A program made the position numbers and the translations under genes. The notes beneath the pieces were generated by a model. The model saw nothing but the letters and a program-made list of their open reading frames with translations, made no database searches and had not been told where the DNA came from. From NCBI GenBank assembly GCA_023435305.1, contig JAEYRV010000024.1, positions 62,001-126,000 of the forward strand: 64,000 nucleotides of DNA, written 5' to 3'. Source of the stretch: Bacillota bacterium (GTDB lineage Bacteria; Bacillota; Clostridia; Acetivibrionales; DTU013). Positions 24,359 through 33,080 of this stretch are shown in pieces (the first letter of the stretch is position 1; every line of letters starts with the position of its first letter).

Positions 24359-25243
24359 CTAAATCCCGATTTTATGCTCCCTCGCATAGTAAAACAGGTA
24401 CTGCTGTGCGAAGCCTGCATACTGGCCGAATTTCTCCGCCGCGAACCGCTGGATCTCCGGAAACCCCGCCTCACGCTTGAAGTAGAGCTCCTCCATCACT
24501 CTTTTGACCCACACATCTACAGGAAATACATCATACTTTATTCCGCCATACAGCAGTGCGCAGTCCGCCACTTTGTTCCCAACTCCCTTGAAACGCAGCA
24601 GCTCCTTTCGCGCATCATCAGTCTCCATCCCGGACAGCCTATCGTGGTCATACCCGTTCACAGCTACCTCTGCCGCCGTCGTGTGAATATACTCGCAGCG
24701 GTATCCGGCCCTGCATTCTCCGATTTGCTCAAGACTGCACTGCGAAAGGCTGCGGGCGTCCGGAAAACCGTAAAACGTCCTGTCACTGTATTTGATCTCT
24801 TTTCCAAAAAGCCTGGACATCTGTAAAATAATACTCATTATCCTCGGTATCCTGTTGTTTGCGGACAGGATGAAGGAAATCAGCGCCTCCCAGGGTTCCT
24901 GACGCAGCAGTCTGATCCCGCTGCCGAATTCCACAGCTTCTCCCATGGTGGCGTCGATGGCAACTGCCTTCTTTATCTCGCTGTAATCCCTGCCCAGATC
25001 AAAGTAATCAAACCAGATCTGCTCGAAATCATCTGCGGTGACATTGTCAAGTGTCAATACACCCGGCCTGTACGATACATTTGCAGCCTTACCCCTGACA
25101 ACGCCGGTATATGAGCCGTCAGGCTCCCTGTACCACCTGAAGCATTGTCCGCACTCAAATATGTGGACAGGATCGAAATCCCTGACTCCCTCAACAACGA
25201 CGCCTGTCCCCTTCTGAATCAATTCATATCCCTTATACAGCAT
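24359..25243 (-). CDS. 8-oxoguanine DNA glycosylase/AP lyase (OGG1-type)
   Basis: Bifunctional base-excision repair enzyme, 294 residues. The N-terminal OGG_N domain (FECGQCFRWYREPDG) is followed by the HhH-GPD domain: FKGVGNKVADCALL holds the Schiff-base Lys224, and FPVDVWVKRVM the catalytic Asp243, matching GVGTKVADC and PVDVHMW of human OGG1. The start at 25243 is favoured by TTGGAGGATAAC directly before the ATG, over a start 12 codons upstream. Bacterial OGG1-type enzymes replace or supplement MutM and are common in Clostridia. Confidence 0.92.
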   Translation of the reverse strand: MLYKGYELIQKGTGVVVEGVRDFDPVHIFECGQCFRWYREPDGSYTGVVRGKAANVSYRPGVLTLDNVTADDFEQIWFDYFDLGRDYSEIKKAVAIDATMGEAVEFGSGIRLLRQEPWEALISFILSANNRIPRIMSIILQMSRLFGKEIKYSDRTFYGFPDARSLSQCSLEQIGECRAGYRCEYIHTTAAEVAVNGYDHDRLSGMETDDARKELLRFKGVGNKVADCALLYGGIKYDVFPVDVWVKRVMEELYFKREAGFPEIQRFAAEKFGQYAGFAQQYLFYYAREHKIGI

Positions 25244-25387
25244 GTTATCCTCCAATTCTTCAATACTGTATATTCCCATCTATAAATGATATAATCATCT
25301 TAAAATCTGATTCTAGTGTTCCCAGCAATACCGGCGAATCCAAATCACGCTTATGCAGGATAAAATAAACCGCAAGGAGATAAGCGC

Positions 25388-26167
25388 ATGAAGGAAAAAA
25401 TATATACGATACCTGTAAACGAAGCCTTCGATCAGGACTGCGAATGTCCTCTCTGCCTTCTGGAAAGCAAACTGGAAAACGAGTATATCGATTACTATCT
25501 GGGTCCGTCTCTGATGGAGCCTGACTGCAGGATCGAGACAAACAAGAAGGGCTTTTGCAGAAGGCATTACGAGCAGCTTTACAACAGGCAGGAAAACAGG
25601 CTGGGCCTCGGGCTCGTGACAGATACGCACATCAAGGAACAATTGGGGAAAATACGGGAAGCCGGTAAGGAATTGATCGACGCAGCGAATGATTCCAAAT
25701 CCTCCGGTTCACTGTTGGGCTCTCTTGCCGGCAAGCTCGGAGTAAAAGGTCTGAACGCCTCAGGTCCTTCCGCAAAGCTGATCGAACTGCTTGACGGACT
25801 GGAGAAAAGCTGTACTATATGCGGCAGGCTTGAACATACGATGGACAGGTACCTTGATGTAGTAATGTATCTTTGGTCCAAGGAGGAGGATTTCAGAAAG
25901 AAGTTTTCCGAGAAGAAGGGCTTCTGTCTGGTCCACCTTAAAACGCTGATCCTGGCGGCGGAAAAATATCTTGGTCCAAATGAGTGCCGCAAATTTCTCG
26001 GCATACTGCTGGAGCAGCAGACAGAAAACCTGGACAGGATCGAAAAGGAGCTTGAGTGGTTTACAAAGAAGTTCGATTACAGATATAATGATGCTCCCTG
26101 GGGCAATTCAAAGGATGCCCTTCCGCGAAGCATACAGAAGCTGAAGAGCTACTCCAACTTGAGGTGA
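25388..26167 (+). CDS. DUF6062 family protein with two CxxC/CxxH modules
   Basis: 259 residues. It starts with the family block MKEKIYTIPVNEAFDQDCECPLC. Two similar modules can be seen: CECPLC with GFCRRHY (residues 18-60) and SCTICGRLEHT with GFCLVHL (about 140-185). Each offers three Cys and one His and could bind zinc. The family is restricted largely to Clostridia and has no known function. No signal peptide or membrane segment. A terminator follows. Confidence 0.78.
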   Translation: MKEKIYTIPVNEAFDQDCECPLCLLESKLENEYIDYYLGPSLMEPDCRIETNKKGFCRRHYEQLYNRQENRLGLGLVTDTHIKEQLGKIREAGKELIDAANDSKSSGSLLGSLAGKLGVKGLNASGPSAKLIELLDGLEKSCTICGRLEHTMDRYLDVVMYLWSKEEDFRKKFSEKKGFCLVHLKTLILAAEKYLGPNECRKFLGILLEQQTENLDRIEKELEWFTKKFDYRYNDAPWGNSKDALPRSIQKLKSYSNLR

Positions 26168-26176
26168 TGTTTGATA

Positions 26177-26217
26177 AAAGTTCCAGTCTGCTTTTGGAAT
26201 GCGGACCGGAACTTTTT
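26177..26217 (+). terminator. Rho-independent terminator
   Basis: AAAGTTCCAGTCTG pairs with CGGACCGGAACTTT (two mismatches) and runs into TTTTTA after the DUF6062 gene. Confidence 0.7.
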
Positions 26218-26231
26218 ATTGCATGTTTGGC

Positions 26232-26279
26232 GCCGCAGATCCTCAGAGCCGCAGATCCTCAGGGCCGCAGACCCTCACA
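26232..26279. repeat. 16-bp tandem repeat, three units
   Basis: GCCGCAGATCCTCAG occurs at 26232 and 26248 and once more with one change at 26264. The third unit overlaps the stop of the DUF4397 gene. Confidence 0.75.
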
Positions 26280-27006
26280 GTTGGATGTATGAGTTCCCGT
26301 CAAGGGGTATCAGCACCTGAAGGGGCACTGTACCATCCATGCGGCCGACTACATATATGGTGTAGAATCTTCCCGGCATCAGATGTATGTTCGGCACATA
26401 CAGAAGACGATTGTCGGTGCCGCTCTGCTGTATATGGAAAACATAAGTCCCGGCGGGTATCTGCGTATAATTTGTTGCCATTCCATAGGCTGCATCGCCA
26501 AAGAGTTCCGTTCCGTTGGAAAGCACCAGATCCATATCCGGCCCGCCAGGCACCAGATTTGCAAAACGCAGGTAAAGCTGTCCCTGGGGTATCTGGATCA
26601 CAGTCTCAAAAAATGTTTTTATGGATAAGCTCCCGGGGTTGCCGATAACGGCCGCTGTGTTTATGGACTGCCCCGGCACCTCAACTACGGTATCCAGCAG
26701 CACAGGGCCTATAGTCCCGGCTCTGAACACTTGAATATGATATGTCGCAGGAATGATCTGCAGATATTCGGTAAACCCTTTATACGGCAAGTCTGAGGCG
26801 ATCAGGCTATTATTGGCGTAAACATCAACGGCCGGTATCCCGGGGGCTGCATGGAACAGCCTCAGGTAGGAGTATGGCTGTCTTGCCATTTGAGCACGCT
26901 GCCTCATGCACGGCAGCTCTGCCGGCAGATACGCACAGGGCGGAAGCCTGGGACCGGCGGTGTTTCTGCTGCCTGCAATACTTTGATAAAAGTTGTTTAT
27001 ATCCAT
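26275..27006 (-). CDS. DUF4397 domain protein (two domains)
   Basis: 243 residues from ATG at 27006, with AAAGGGG 8 nt upstream. After a 45-residue Pro/Arg-rich N-terminus with no signal peptide there are two tandem DUF4397-type beta-sandwich units: LRLFHAAPGIPAVDVYANN and LRFANLVPGGPDMDLVLSNG. Each continues with the Y..IPAGTY..H..... strand pattern. Many clostridial members are spore or cell-surface proteins, but this one lacks an export signal. It may be a coat protein made in the mother cell. Function not known. Confidence 0.82.
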   Translation of the reverse strand: MDINNFYQSIAGSRNTAGPRLPPCAYLPAELPCMRQRAQMARQPYSYLRLFHAAPGIPAVDVYANNSLIASDLPYKGFTEYLQIIPATYHIQVFRAGTIGPVLLDTVVEVPGQSINTAAVIGNPGSLSIKTFFETVIQIPQGQLYLRFANLVPGGPDMDLVLSNGTELFGDAAYGMATNYTQIPAGTYVFHIQQSGTDNRLLYVPNIHLMPGRFYTIYVVGRMDGTVPLQVLIPLDGNSYIQL

Positions 27007-27049
27007 TGCATTATCCCCTTTCAAATAACCTCAACAGCCTGAGGACGCA

Positions 27050-27083
27050 ATAAAAAATACCAGGGAACTGAAATCCCTGGTAT
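27050..27083 (-). terminator. Rho-independent terminator of the Fe-ADH gene
   Basis: ATACCAGGGA and TCCCTGGTAT pair around a 7-nt loop; the minus strand continues in TTTTTT. Confidence 0.9.
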
Positions 27084-27110
27084 CATTATATTTTTTAGCT
27101 GCTGGAAAGG

Positions 27111-28274
27111 TTACCTCGCCAGCTTATATATATTGACGATATCACTCTTCGAAAGCTTTTTGAAACCGCCGACGGTACCGGACCCGGCACATTTCTCAGC
27201 CATTTCCTCAAACCTGTCCTCCTTAATGCCAGCATCGGCCAGACGGGTCGGAAGCCCGATGCTCCTGAAGAAGGCCTCGAGTCTTGCAATGCCCTCCAGC
27301 GCGGTCTTCTCAGGATTGTTGAAGTCCTGTTCCACCTTCCACACCCTGACGGCATACTGTACAAAGCGGTTCAAATTGACCTTGTAAACATATTTCATCC
27401 ATGCCGGAAAAACAATTGCAAGCCCTGCTCCATGAGCAATATCGTATATCCCGCTGAGCTCATGCTCTATCATGTGGGATGCCCAATCCTCTTCCCTGCC
27501 GGTACCCAGAAGGTCATTGTGGGCAATGGTGCCAGCCCACATAATCTCTGCAAAGGTGTTATAGTCATTAGGATTTGCAAGTGCATAAGGAACGTTGTTT
27601 ATCATCGTGGTCAATGTTGCTTCACTAAGTCTGTCTGTCAGCTCGACATTAGGCGTATTGGTAAAGTACCTCTCCATGATATGGGCCATTATATCAGCTG
27701 AACCGCAAGCTATCTGATAAGCAGGCAGTGTGAAGCAAACCTCCGGATCCAATATTGAAAACTGCGGGCGCAGAAAATCGTACCCAATATCCCTCTTTAG
27801 CTGTCCCTCTTCCTTAGTCACGACAGAAGCACCACTGCTTTCACTTCCGGCAGCGGGTATCGTCAGCACCACGCCAATAGGCAGCGCTTTTGCAGCATAA
27901 TCCTTTCTCAGATACAGATCCCACACATCGCCGTCATAACACACCCCGACTGCTATGCCCTTTGCCGAATCTATTACGCTTCCGCCCCCGACGGCAAGTA
28001 TGAAATCGATCCCGTTTTTCCGGCAAAGCTCTATACCTTCATATATAAGGCTGAGCCTGGGATTTGGTTTTACACCGCCAAGCTCGACAAATTCTACGCC
28101 TGCATCCCGGAGGGACTTCACGACCTTGTCATACAGCCCTGTCTTTTTTATGCTGCCGCTTCCGTAATGCAGCAATACTTTTTTCGAATAGGCGGCGGTC
28201 TCCTTGCCAACCGAATTTTCAGTTCCCTTCCCAAATATTATCTTTGTCGTATTTTGAAATGTGAAGTTGTTCAT
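27111..28274 (-). CDS. Iron-containing alcohol dehydrogenase (BdhA/YugJ-like)
   Basis: 387 residues. The NAD(P)-binding half carries GGVKPNPRLSLIYEGIELC and GGGSVIDSAKGIA. The metal site uses His residues in MIEHELSGIYDIAHGAGLAIV, plus Asp/His further upstream. It resembles NADPH-dependent butanol or lactaldehyde-type dehydrogenases of Clostridia and reduces short-chain aldehydes. GAGG precedes the ATG. It stands alone with its own terminator, so its physiological aldehyde cannot be told from neighbours. Confidence 0.92.
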   Translation of the reverse strand: MNNFTFQNTTKIIFGKGTENSVGKETAAYSKKVLLHYGSGSIKKTGLYDKVVKSLRDAGVEFVELGGVKPNPRLSLIYEGIELCRKNGIDFILAVGGGSVIDSAKGIAVGVCYDGDVWDLYLRKDYAAKALPIGVVLTIPAAGSESSGASVVTKEEGQLKRDIGYDFLRPQFSILDPEVCFTLPAYQIACGSADIMAHIMERYFTNTPNVELTDRLSEATLTTMINNVPYALANPNDYNTFAEIMWAGTIAHNDLLGTGREEDWASHMIEHELSGIYDIAHGAGLAIVFPAWMKYVYKVNLNRFVQYAVRVWKVEQDFNNPEKTALEGIARLEAFFRSIGLPTRLADAGIKEDRFEEMAEKCAGSGTVGGFKKLSKSDIVNIYKLAR

Positions 28275-28408
28275 TTTAAGCCTCCTGTGAACTTATTATC
28301 GCCGGTGTTTGCCAAAACCTAAGCATTCGGCCGACAAACCCGCATTTCATAATATACCCTGTTTAAAAGCTGAAAAACACTTTAAAACTACAGTACAAAA
28401 GAATTTCG

Positions 28409-29227
28409 CTATTTCTCTACGATAAGGCTTTTCACTGTGACATTCATCTGCCTGATATTAAGATCCGTCAGCTTTTCGACTTCATCAGACACCTTCTGCT
28501 GCAGATCCTGAACAAGTGTGCGTATCGGGAAGCCGTATATCAGCACCAGGTCTATCTCCATATATGTGCCGTCCGGGCGGTTTTCAGCCCTGAAACGCGA
28601 TATTTTGCTTACGCCCTCGATACTTGTCACAATATGCTCGACTATCTGGTAGATGGTGTAATCGGAGATGGTGTAATTCCCGAGATAGCTGAAGGTAGGC
28701 CTGACCACCGATTTTTCCTCTTCCAGCTGAAAGTTGACCTTGCCCTTTCGGCGGAAAATCCTCAACGGATCCAGAAAATATCCCGAAAAATCCTTCTTTA
28801 TCTCAAATGTCGGGACAGGGATGACATGCTTCCCCTGTTCCCTTCTTGTTGCAATGGCCTGCTTTATTTCAAATTCATCGGCTACGTCCTCTATGTAGAC
28901 TCTTTCAGTTATTTCCGGAAGCTCGAGCCGCTGGGCTATCCTGTCGACCATGCCGTCAGAAGTCCCCAGTATCAGTATCGCTTCAGGCCTGCTCCGTCTG
29001 ATGGCGTCGATGACCTCCCTGGCATGGCTGTCATCATTGAAAAGAGCGCGTTTGATGGAACCGATCCTGGTCTTCTCCCTCTTGGCCGAGGTTCCGGCCA
29101 GGACCTGATTGACCATAATAAACAAGCCATCATCTATAATATAATCTATTCCTCTCTCCCTTGCGACCCACGATGCACGATGGCTCTTGCCCGTGCCGCT
29201 GGCCCCGACGAAACTGACGATCCTCAA
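28409..29227 (-). CDS. P-loop ATPase fused to an Asp23/Gls24-type domain
   Basis: 272 residues. The N-terminal P-loop is VGASGTGKSHRASW, and the NTPase part runs to about residue 125. The C-terminal part (from about 180), GNYTISDYTIYQIVEHIV with ISKFRAENRPDG and LIYGFPIRTLVQDLQQKV, matches Asp23/Gls24 envelope-stress domains. Such fusions occur across Clostridia. The start is TTG at 29227 behind GGGAGG. No membrane segment. Its role is not established; it may be a regulatory ATPase. A strong hairpin lies 85 nt upstream in its leader. Confidence 0.8.
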   Translation of the reverse strand: MRIVSFVGASGTGKSHRASWVARERGIDYIIDDGLFIMVNQVLAGTSAKREKTRIGSIKRALFNDDSHAREVIDAIRRSRPEAILILGTSDGMVDRIAQRLELPEITERVYIEDVADEFEIKQAIATRREQGKHVIPVPTFEIKKDFSGYFLDPLRIFRRKGKVNFQLEEEKSVVRPTFSYLGNYTISDYTIYQIVEHIVTSIEGVSKISRFRAENRPDGTYMEIDLVLIYGFPIRTLVQDLQQKVSDEVEKLTDLNIRQMNVTVKSLIVEK

Positions 29228-29565
29228 ACGGCAAACCTCCCGCTGTCCTCATTTGTATATATATTAACAGATGATGCCTCCCGTGGCAAACAAAAGCCTC
29301 ATAAAATGGGAAAAAGAGAGTCTCAGACTCTCTTTTCTTTCCCCGGATCTCTTCATTTGTGTCGTTTCAATACTTGTCTTTTGTTGTTAAATGCTTTATC
29401 TTTAGTAAAATATATAAAATATATTTTTAACTATATTATGTACCGCTTCAGAGCTTTTTATACACTATGTTGTATTACACGTATATTTTATCATCTAATA
29501 TCAATATGTCAATAAGTAAATCAAATTTTTTTTGTAAAAAATGCGAAATGTTTGGTTGATGATGT
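29228..29565. other. Intergenic region with a near-palindrome
   Basis: No gene seen. It is AT-rich. AAAAGAGAGTCT and AGACTCTCTTTT (29312-29336) form a hairpin that on the minus strand ends in T, in the leader of the P-loop/Asp23 gene. It could be an attenuator or the end of an unseen short transcript. Confidence 0.5.
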
Positions 29566-29599
29566 CATAAAAAAGGAGCTCTGAAAAAAGCTCCCTTTT
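29566..29599 (-). terminator. Rho-independent terminator after ytxC
   Basis: AAAAGGAGCT pairs with AGCTCCCTTTT (one mismatch). The minus strand ends with a T run. Confidence 0.85.
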
Positions 29600-29635
29600 C
29601 CATACCAATGAAACAAAACCCTCGTGCCAGGCATG

Positions 29636-30550
29636 CTATTTCTTCGTCTCGCTTTTTACCATTTTAACGGAACAGATATCACAGCCCTGGCATACGATGA
29701 CTCTTCCATAGAAGACATTCTTGATGGTCTCCATCAACTCCCTGTTTCTGAACTGTCCGCTGCAGTGTATCACCACTTTGCGGGGCGCAAACGTGATGAG
29801 AGAGCTTACAAGAAGATCATCATAGTTGATCTCGCCCTCTGTTATCTCGTTCACATACTCCTGTATACACTCATTCGTGATCTCTTTTTTGGAACTGTCC
29901 AGCAGTATATATCTGTTATCATATCCAACGATGACATGAACTGTGTCGATTTTTGGTTCCTGTATATCTACAAAATACCTCAATAATCGAATAAATTCCT
30001 TATATTCCCTGTCCATGAGGAAATCATCCACCGCTTTATCAACAACCTCCTCCAGATCCTTGATATATTCCTTCAGTCTGAAGTTGACGAACCCGTCCAG
30101 CATTATGCTGTTCGAATTGTCAAAATAGTCAAGCAAACGTCTGATTATCACATTCCTTCTTCTGATCTGGAAAAGGCTGTTTATAAAGGTTTTGTCTTCA
30201 TTCTTTATTACATTCAGCGCTCTTTGCAGTATCTCCTTTTTCTCCGCCGTATTGAAGTAGCAGAAATTGCTGTTTATGATCCTCGAAATCAGTCTCTCTT
30301 CATACTGTCTGATGATATAATCCGCCAGAGCGTTTGAAATATAAGTTTTAAGGACTTTGTAGGATTCCAGGGATTTTTCTCTATAAAACCTGCCGTCGTT
30401 GACTGTACAGATAATGGAAGCCGAGCCTTCAGAATTTATTTCATTGATGGAATAACTGATCTTCTTGTTTTTCAGTTGCCGGAGTTCGTTATTGATATGC
30501 TGCATTACCACATCAGCGCTGCCGTTCACTCCAATGCAAAGAAACTGCAT
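29636..30550 (-). CDS. ytxC: Sporulation protein YtxC family
   Basis: 304 residues from ATG at 30550, with AAGGGA 10 nt upstream; a TTG and a GTG just before it overlap or crowd that site. The protein is soluble and largely helical (NALADYIIRQYEERLISRIIN, RLLDYFDNSNSIMLDGFVNFRL), with a C-terminal CQGCDIC motif. This matches the YtxC family, conserved in spore formers. The exact role is unknown. A strong terminator follows, and no other gene is co-directional in its vicinity. Confidence 0.85.
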   Translation of the reverse strand: MQFLCIGVNGSADVVMQHINNELRQLKNKKISYSINEINSEGSASIICTVNDGRFYREKSLESYKVLKTYISNALADYIIRQYEERLISRIINSNFCYFNTAEKKEILQRALNVIKNEDKTFINSLFQIRRRNVIIRRLLDYFDNSNSIMLDGFVNFRLKEYIKDLEEVVDKAVDDFLMDREYKEFIRLLRYFVDIQEPKIDTVHVIVGYDNRYILLDSSKKEITNECIQEYVNEITEGEINYDDLLVSSLITFAPRKVVIHCSGQFRNRELMETIKNVFYGRVIVCQGCDICSVKMVKSETKK

Positions 30551-30699
30551 CAACTTCACATCCCTTCAAGTGCTAGTATATGTCCAAGCAAAATGTTGTA
30601 TGCAGCACAGGTCATATGCAAATTGTTCCACGTATTTTACATATTTGCCTGCATTTGCCATTCAGTTCGGTTCAATATATTATATGTAGAATGGAATGG

Positions 30700-31467
30700 T
30701 TAGTTACTATGATCTGCGGTCATCAGCGGCAGAATTGAACCTATGTCAGTGACACGGCCCTTTGAGAGTTCGACGGCAGTGATGTTTCTTTCAGAAAGAA
30801 ATGCCAAAAATGATTCATATCCCTTGAGCGCCGCGAGGCTTCCGTTTATTGCGCAAACCGAGCTCGAAAGCATTCCGCAGGCGCCCCCTATGAAGCCGTG
30901 ATCCAGCCCTGGCAGCCTGATCGAATCTCCGCACTCGAGCAGCAGCACATCGAGTCCTTTCTTCCTGGCCTCCCGGGCTATACCCGGGTCGGAGGTGACT
31001 ATGGAATTCCCGTCTACGGGCAGAACAGAGCATTTTGCATAACCCTGTGCCACATGTACGGCCTGGATGCCCATACTGTCCATGTATTCCCTGATTCTTA
31101 CATCAGTGTGCTTTAGGTTGTGAAAATACCATTTTCCGACACGGGCCGCATTATATGCTATATCACCGGGATACTCCGGCTTGAGCCGGCTTTCACCCAT
31201 GACCATCTGAAAGCCGCGGGCCGCGAGCTCCGAGACAGCATCGGGGTCGGCTCCCGGGGCGTAAACGATCAGATTGCCGCCCACATGGTGAAAAAGCATG
31301 TCCGGATGGCTGTGGACAGCATCATATAAATGTGGATGGTGACGTATTTTGATGATTTCCACACCCAGCGATTTCAACTCGTTTTCGGCTTCGGCACCGA
31401 TCCTTGCGTCGACTGCGGCAAGACACACATTTCCGGCGGGCAGATTCGGTTCTGCAACATACTTCAT
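30700..31467 (-). CDS. DUF6873 GME-fold protein (amidinotransferase/deiminase-like)
   Basis: 255 residues from ATG at 31467, which has TTGGAGG 8 nt upstream. The protein is made of short repeated alpha/beta units, for example HHVGGNLIVYAPGADPD, YAKCSVLPVDGNSIVTSDPG and LDHGFIGGACGMLSSS. The layout fits the guanidine-modifying-enzyme superfamily (five-bladed alpha/beta propeller), but I do not see an intact catalytic Cys-His-Asp set, so activity is uncertain. The family is common in Clostridia, without known function. It is divergent from the small Cys-rich gene at 31772. Confidence 0.7.
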   Translation of the reverse strand: MKYVAEPNLPAGNVCLAAVDARIGAEAENELKSLGVEIIKIRHHPHLYDAVHSHPDMLFHHVGGNLIVYAPGADPDAVSELAARGFQMVMGESRLKPEYPGDIAYNAARVGKWYFHNLKHTDVRIREYMDSMGIQAVHVAQGYAKCSVLPVDGNSIVTSDPGIAREARKKGLDVLLLECGDSIRLPGLDHGFIGGACGMLSSSVCAINGSLAALKGYESFLAFLSERNITAVELSKGRVTDIGSILPLMTADHSN

Positions 31468-31635
31468 ACTTTCGGCCTCCAACAACAATCTACACCAGGA
31501 TAAATGAATATGTCAACGGCAATAAAAATGAAGTTTTATTTAATGGAACAAATGAAAGTTTTTATACATAATATACAAGGCAGCATCAGTACTAACTGGC
31601 GTTTGCCGCGGCTGGCGCCGGTTATTTAAATAAAA

Positions 31636-31665
31636 GGCCGGCGGCCTTCCGGCCCCGGTCTTTTT
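31636..31665 (+). terminator. Terminator-like hairpin
   Basis: GGCCGG (31636-31641) pairs with CCGGCC (31649-31654); a T run follows. There is no plus-strand gene upstream, so its role is unclear. It may be an attenuator before the small gene at 31772. Confidence 0.4.
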
Positions 31666-31771
31666 GTTTACAATGTATTTTTTTATTGACTTTTTAAAAT
31701 AATAATTAAAAGTGATTTATCAGACAGTAATGTATCTCATGAATTGTGCGGAAAACCATGGAGGATCTCTC

Positions 31772-31939
31772 ATGACAATGATCAATTGCTCCTCAAACTG
31801 CATCCACCAGCAAGACGGCAAGTGCATGCTGGAGGAAGCCATTTCCGAGTCGGTATCGTTGGACGGCGACTGTGTTTTCTATAAAGACAGGTCCGACAGG
31901 ACCAAGCCTGCCTTAATATGTAAGCAGCCGGATGAATGA
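31772..31939 (+). CDS. Small Cys-rich clostridial protein
   Basis: 55 residues from ATG at 31772, with GGAGG 8 nt before it. Four Cys (INCSSNCIHQQDGKCMLEE, then GDCVF) make a compact C-x3-C-x7-C-like pattern that could bind a metal. Many Clostridia have such proteins of about 55-65 residues, sometimes misnamed as a dehydratase. Function unknown. The DUF378 membrane gene follows 52 nt later. Confidence 0.65.
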   Translation: MTMINCSSNCIHQQDGKCMLEEAISESVSLDGDCVFYKDRSDRTKPALICKQPDE

Positions 31940-31991
31940 TAATAAAACCAGTGGAGATAATATAGCAATAAAAAGCAAAGGAGATGTGTTA

Positions 31992-32225
31992 ATGAACAGG
32001 ACACCATTGGACAGGCTTGCTCTTGTGCTTGTTATCATCGGCGCTCTGAATTGGCTCCTTGTCGGCATTGCTGGATTCGATCTGGTAACTGCGATATTCG
32101 GCGGGAACCTATTCAACGGCTCGATGACTATATTCAGCAGAATAGTGTTTGCTCTTGTAGGCATAGCAGGCTTATACTCTATAACACTGCTTTTCAGGGA
32201 AAGCCCGGCGGCTGAAAGGGATTGA
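31992..32225 (+). CDS. DUF378 membrane protein (YuzA-like)
   Basis: 77 residues from ATG at 31992 with AAAGGAG upstream. Two membrane segments: LALVLVIIGALNWLLVGIAGF and FSRIVFALVGIAGLYSITLLF, joined by FDLVTAIFGGNLF. This is the DUF378 signature, an uncharacterised small membrane family widespread in Firmicutes. The C-terminus is short and charged. It is possibly in one transcript with its neighbour upstream; the SASP gene follows 105 nt later. Confidence 0.85.
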   Translation: MNRTPLDRLALVLVIIGALNWLLVGIAGFDLVTAIFGGNLFNGSMTIFSRIVFALVGIAGLYSITLLFRESPAAERD

Positions 32226-32330
32226 ACCAAGTAACATAATTTACCGTAATAAATACCCGGAGTTCTGCAAATCATAAGAATACGCTGCAAAGTAAAAATC
32301 GGCGGCGAAAAAACGAGGAGGGAACTATAA

Positions 32331-32522
32331 ATGGCAAACAACAGGAGTAAGACATCTTTTGAAAACATGAAGTATGAAATAGCCAGCCAGGTAGGAGTCA
32401 ACCTGAAGCAGGGCTATAATGGCGACCTCGCTTCGAGAGACGCCGGAAAGATAGGCGGCAACATTGTAAAGAAAGTATTTGAAGCTTATACCGGCAACAC
32501 TTATCAACTCGAAAAGAAGTAA
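32331..32522 (+). CDS. Alpha/beta-type small acid-soluble spore protein
   Basis: 63 residues. It has the two conserved SASP segments: KYEIASQVGVNLKQGYNGDL, which includes the germination-protease cleavage region, and SRDAGKIGGNIVKKVFEAY. These proteins coat DNA in the dormant spore core, protect it from UV and heat, and are degraded for amino acids at germination. It is made in the forespore under sigma-G in known species; no confident sigma-G promoter was picked by eye. GAGGAGGGA lies just before the ATG, and a strong terminator follows. Identity is clear. Confidence 0.96.
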   Translation: MANNRSKTSFENMKYEIASQVGVNLKQGYNGDLASRDAGKIGGNIVKKVFEAYTGNTYQLEKK

Positions 32523-32558
32523 ATGAGGGCGGCATACCAAACTCAATAATCATTGCTT

Positions 32559-32605
32559 AAAAAGCACAAGGGCTGTCGGTCATCCGGCAGCCCTTGTGCT
32601 TTTTC
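32559..32605 (+). terminator. Rho-independent terminator of the SASP gene
   Basis: A 17-bp stem (AAAAAGCACAAGGGCTG with CAGCCCTTGTGCTTTTT), followed by ATT-rich DNA. Confidence 0.95.
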
Positions 32606-32670
32606 ATTATTTTATCAAATCCTGCATAAAACCTGCATCTGACAAATACCTATAAACCGGTGATATTATC

Positions 32671-32949
32671 ATGTACAGGTTTTTTTATTTATCTGCGGCC
32701 TTTTTGGCAGTACTGGCACTGCTCTACATACCGGAGCTGTTCCCCGGCTGCTCCTGCTGCGGGAAGAAGAAATTCAGACCCTTCATCAGGATACACAGGG
32801 CGGTAAGCCTCAATCCCGGCTACGGCGGCTGCCGTTCGGTATGCAGAAAATGCTGCCTCAAATATGATCTGAAGGATCTTGCCGATCTCGACCGTTTTAT
32901 CGAAGTCAGAAGAAAGGTTAGAATGGAACGTCTGACGAAAGGTCTCTGA
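32671..32949 (+). CDS. Small membrane-anchored Cys-rich protein
   Basis: 92 residues. A single N-terminal hydrophobic helix (FFYLSAAFLAVLALLYI) precedes PGCSCCGKKK and CRSVCRKCCLKYDL, giving eight Cys in 40 residues. It could be a membrane-anchored metal-binding or disulfide protein. I do not recognise the family. GGTGAT precedes the ATG. It stands alone between two terminators. The high Cys content and position after the SASP gene hint at a spore link, but nothing proves it. Confidence 0.5.
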   Translation: MYRFFYLSAAFLAVLALLYIPELFPGCSCCGKKKFRPFIRIHRAVSLNPGYGGCRSVCRKCCLKYDLKDLADLDRFIEVRRKVRMERLTKGL

Positions 32950-33019
32950 CTAATCTTTTTTCCACCTGCCTGTATAATATCTTTCTGCAGACCTGTATTC
33001 ATTGTAGCTTATACAACGA

Positions 33020-33054
33020 GACCCCTTGTGTACAGTAATCGTGCACAAGGGGTC
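33020..33054. terminator. Bidirectional terminator-like hairpin
   Basis: GACCCCTTGTG... pairs with ...CACAAGGGGTC over about 14 bp (one mismatch), between the Cys-rich gene and yebC, which converge here. Confidence 0.65.
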
Positions 33055-33080
33055 CATTATCCTCAAATAAATCTCTAAGC

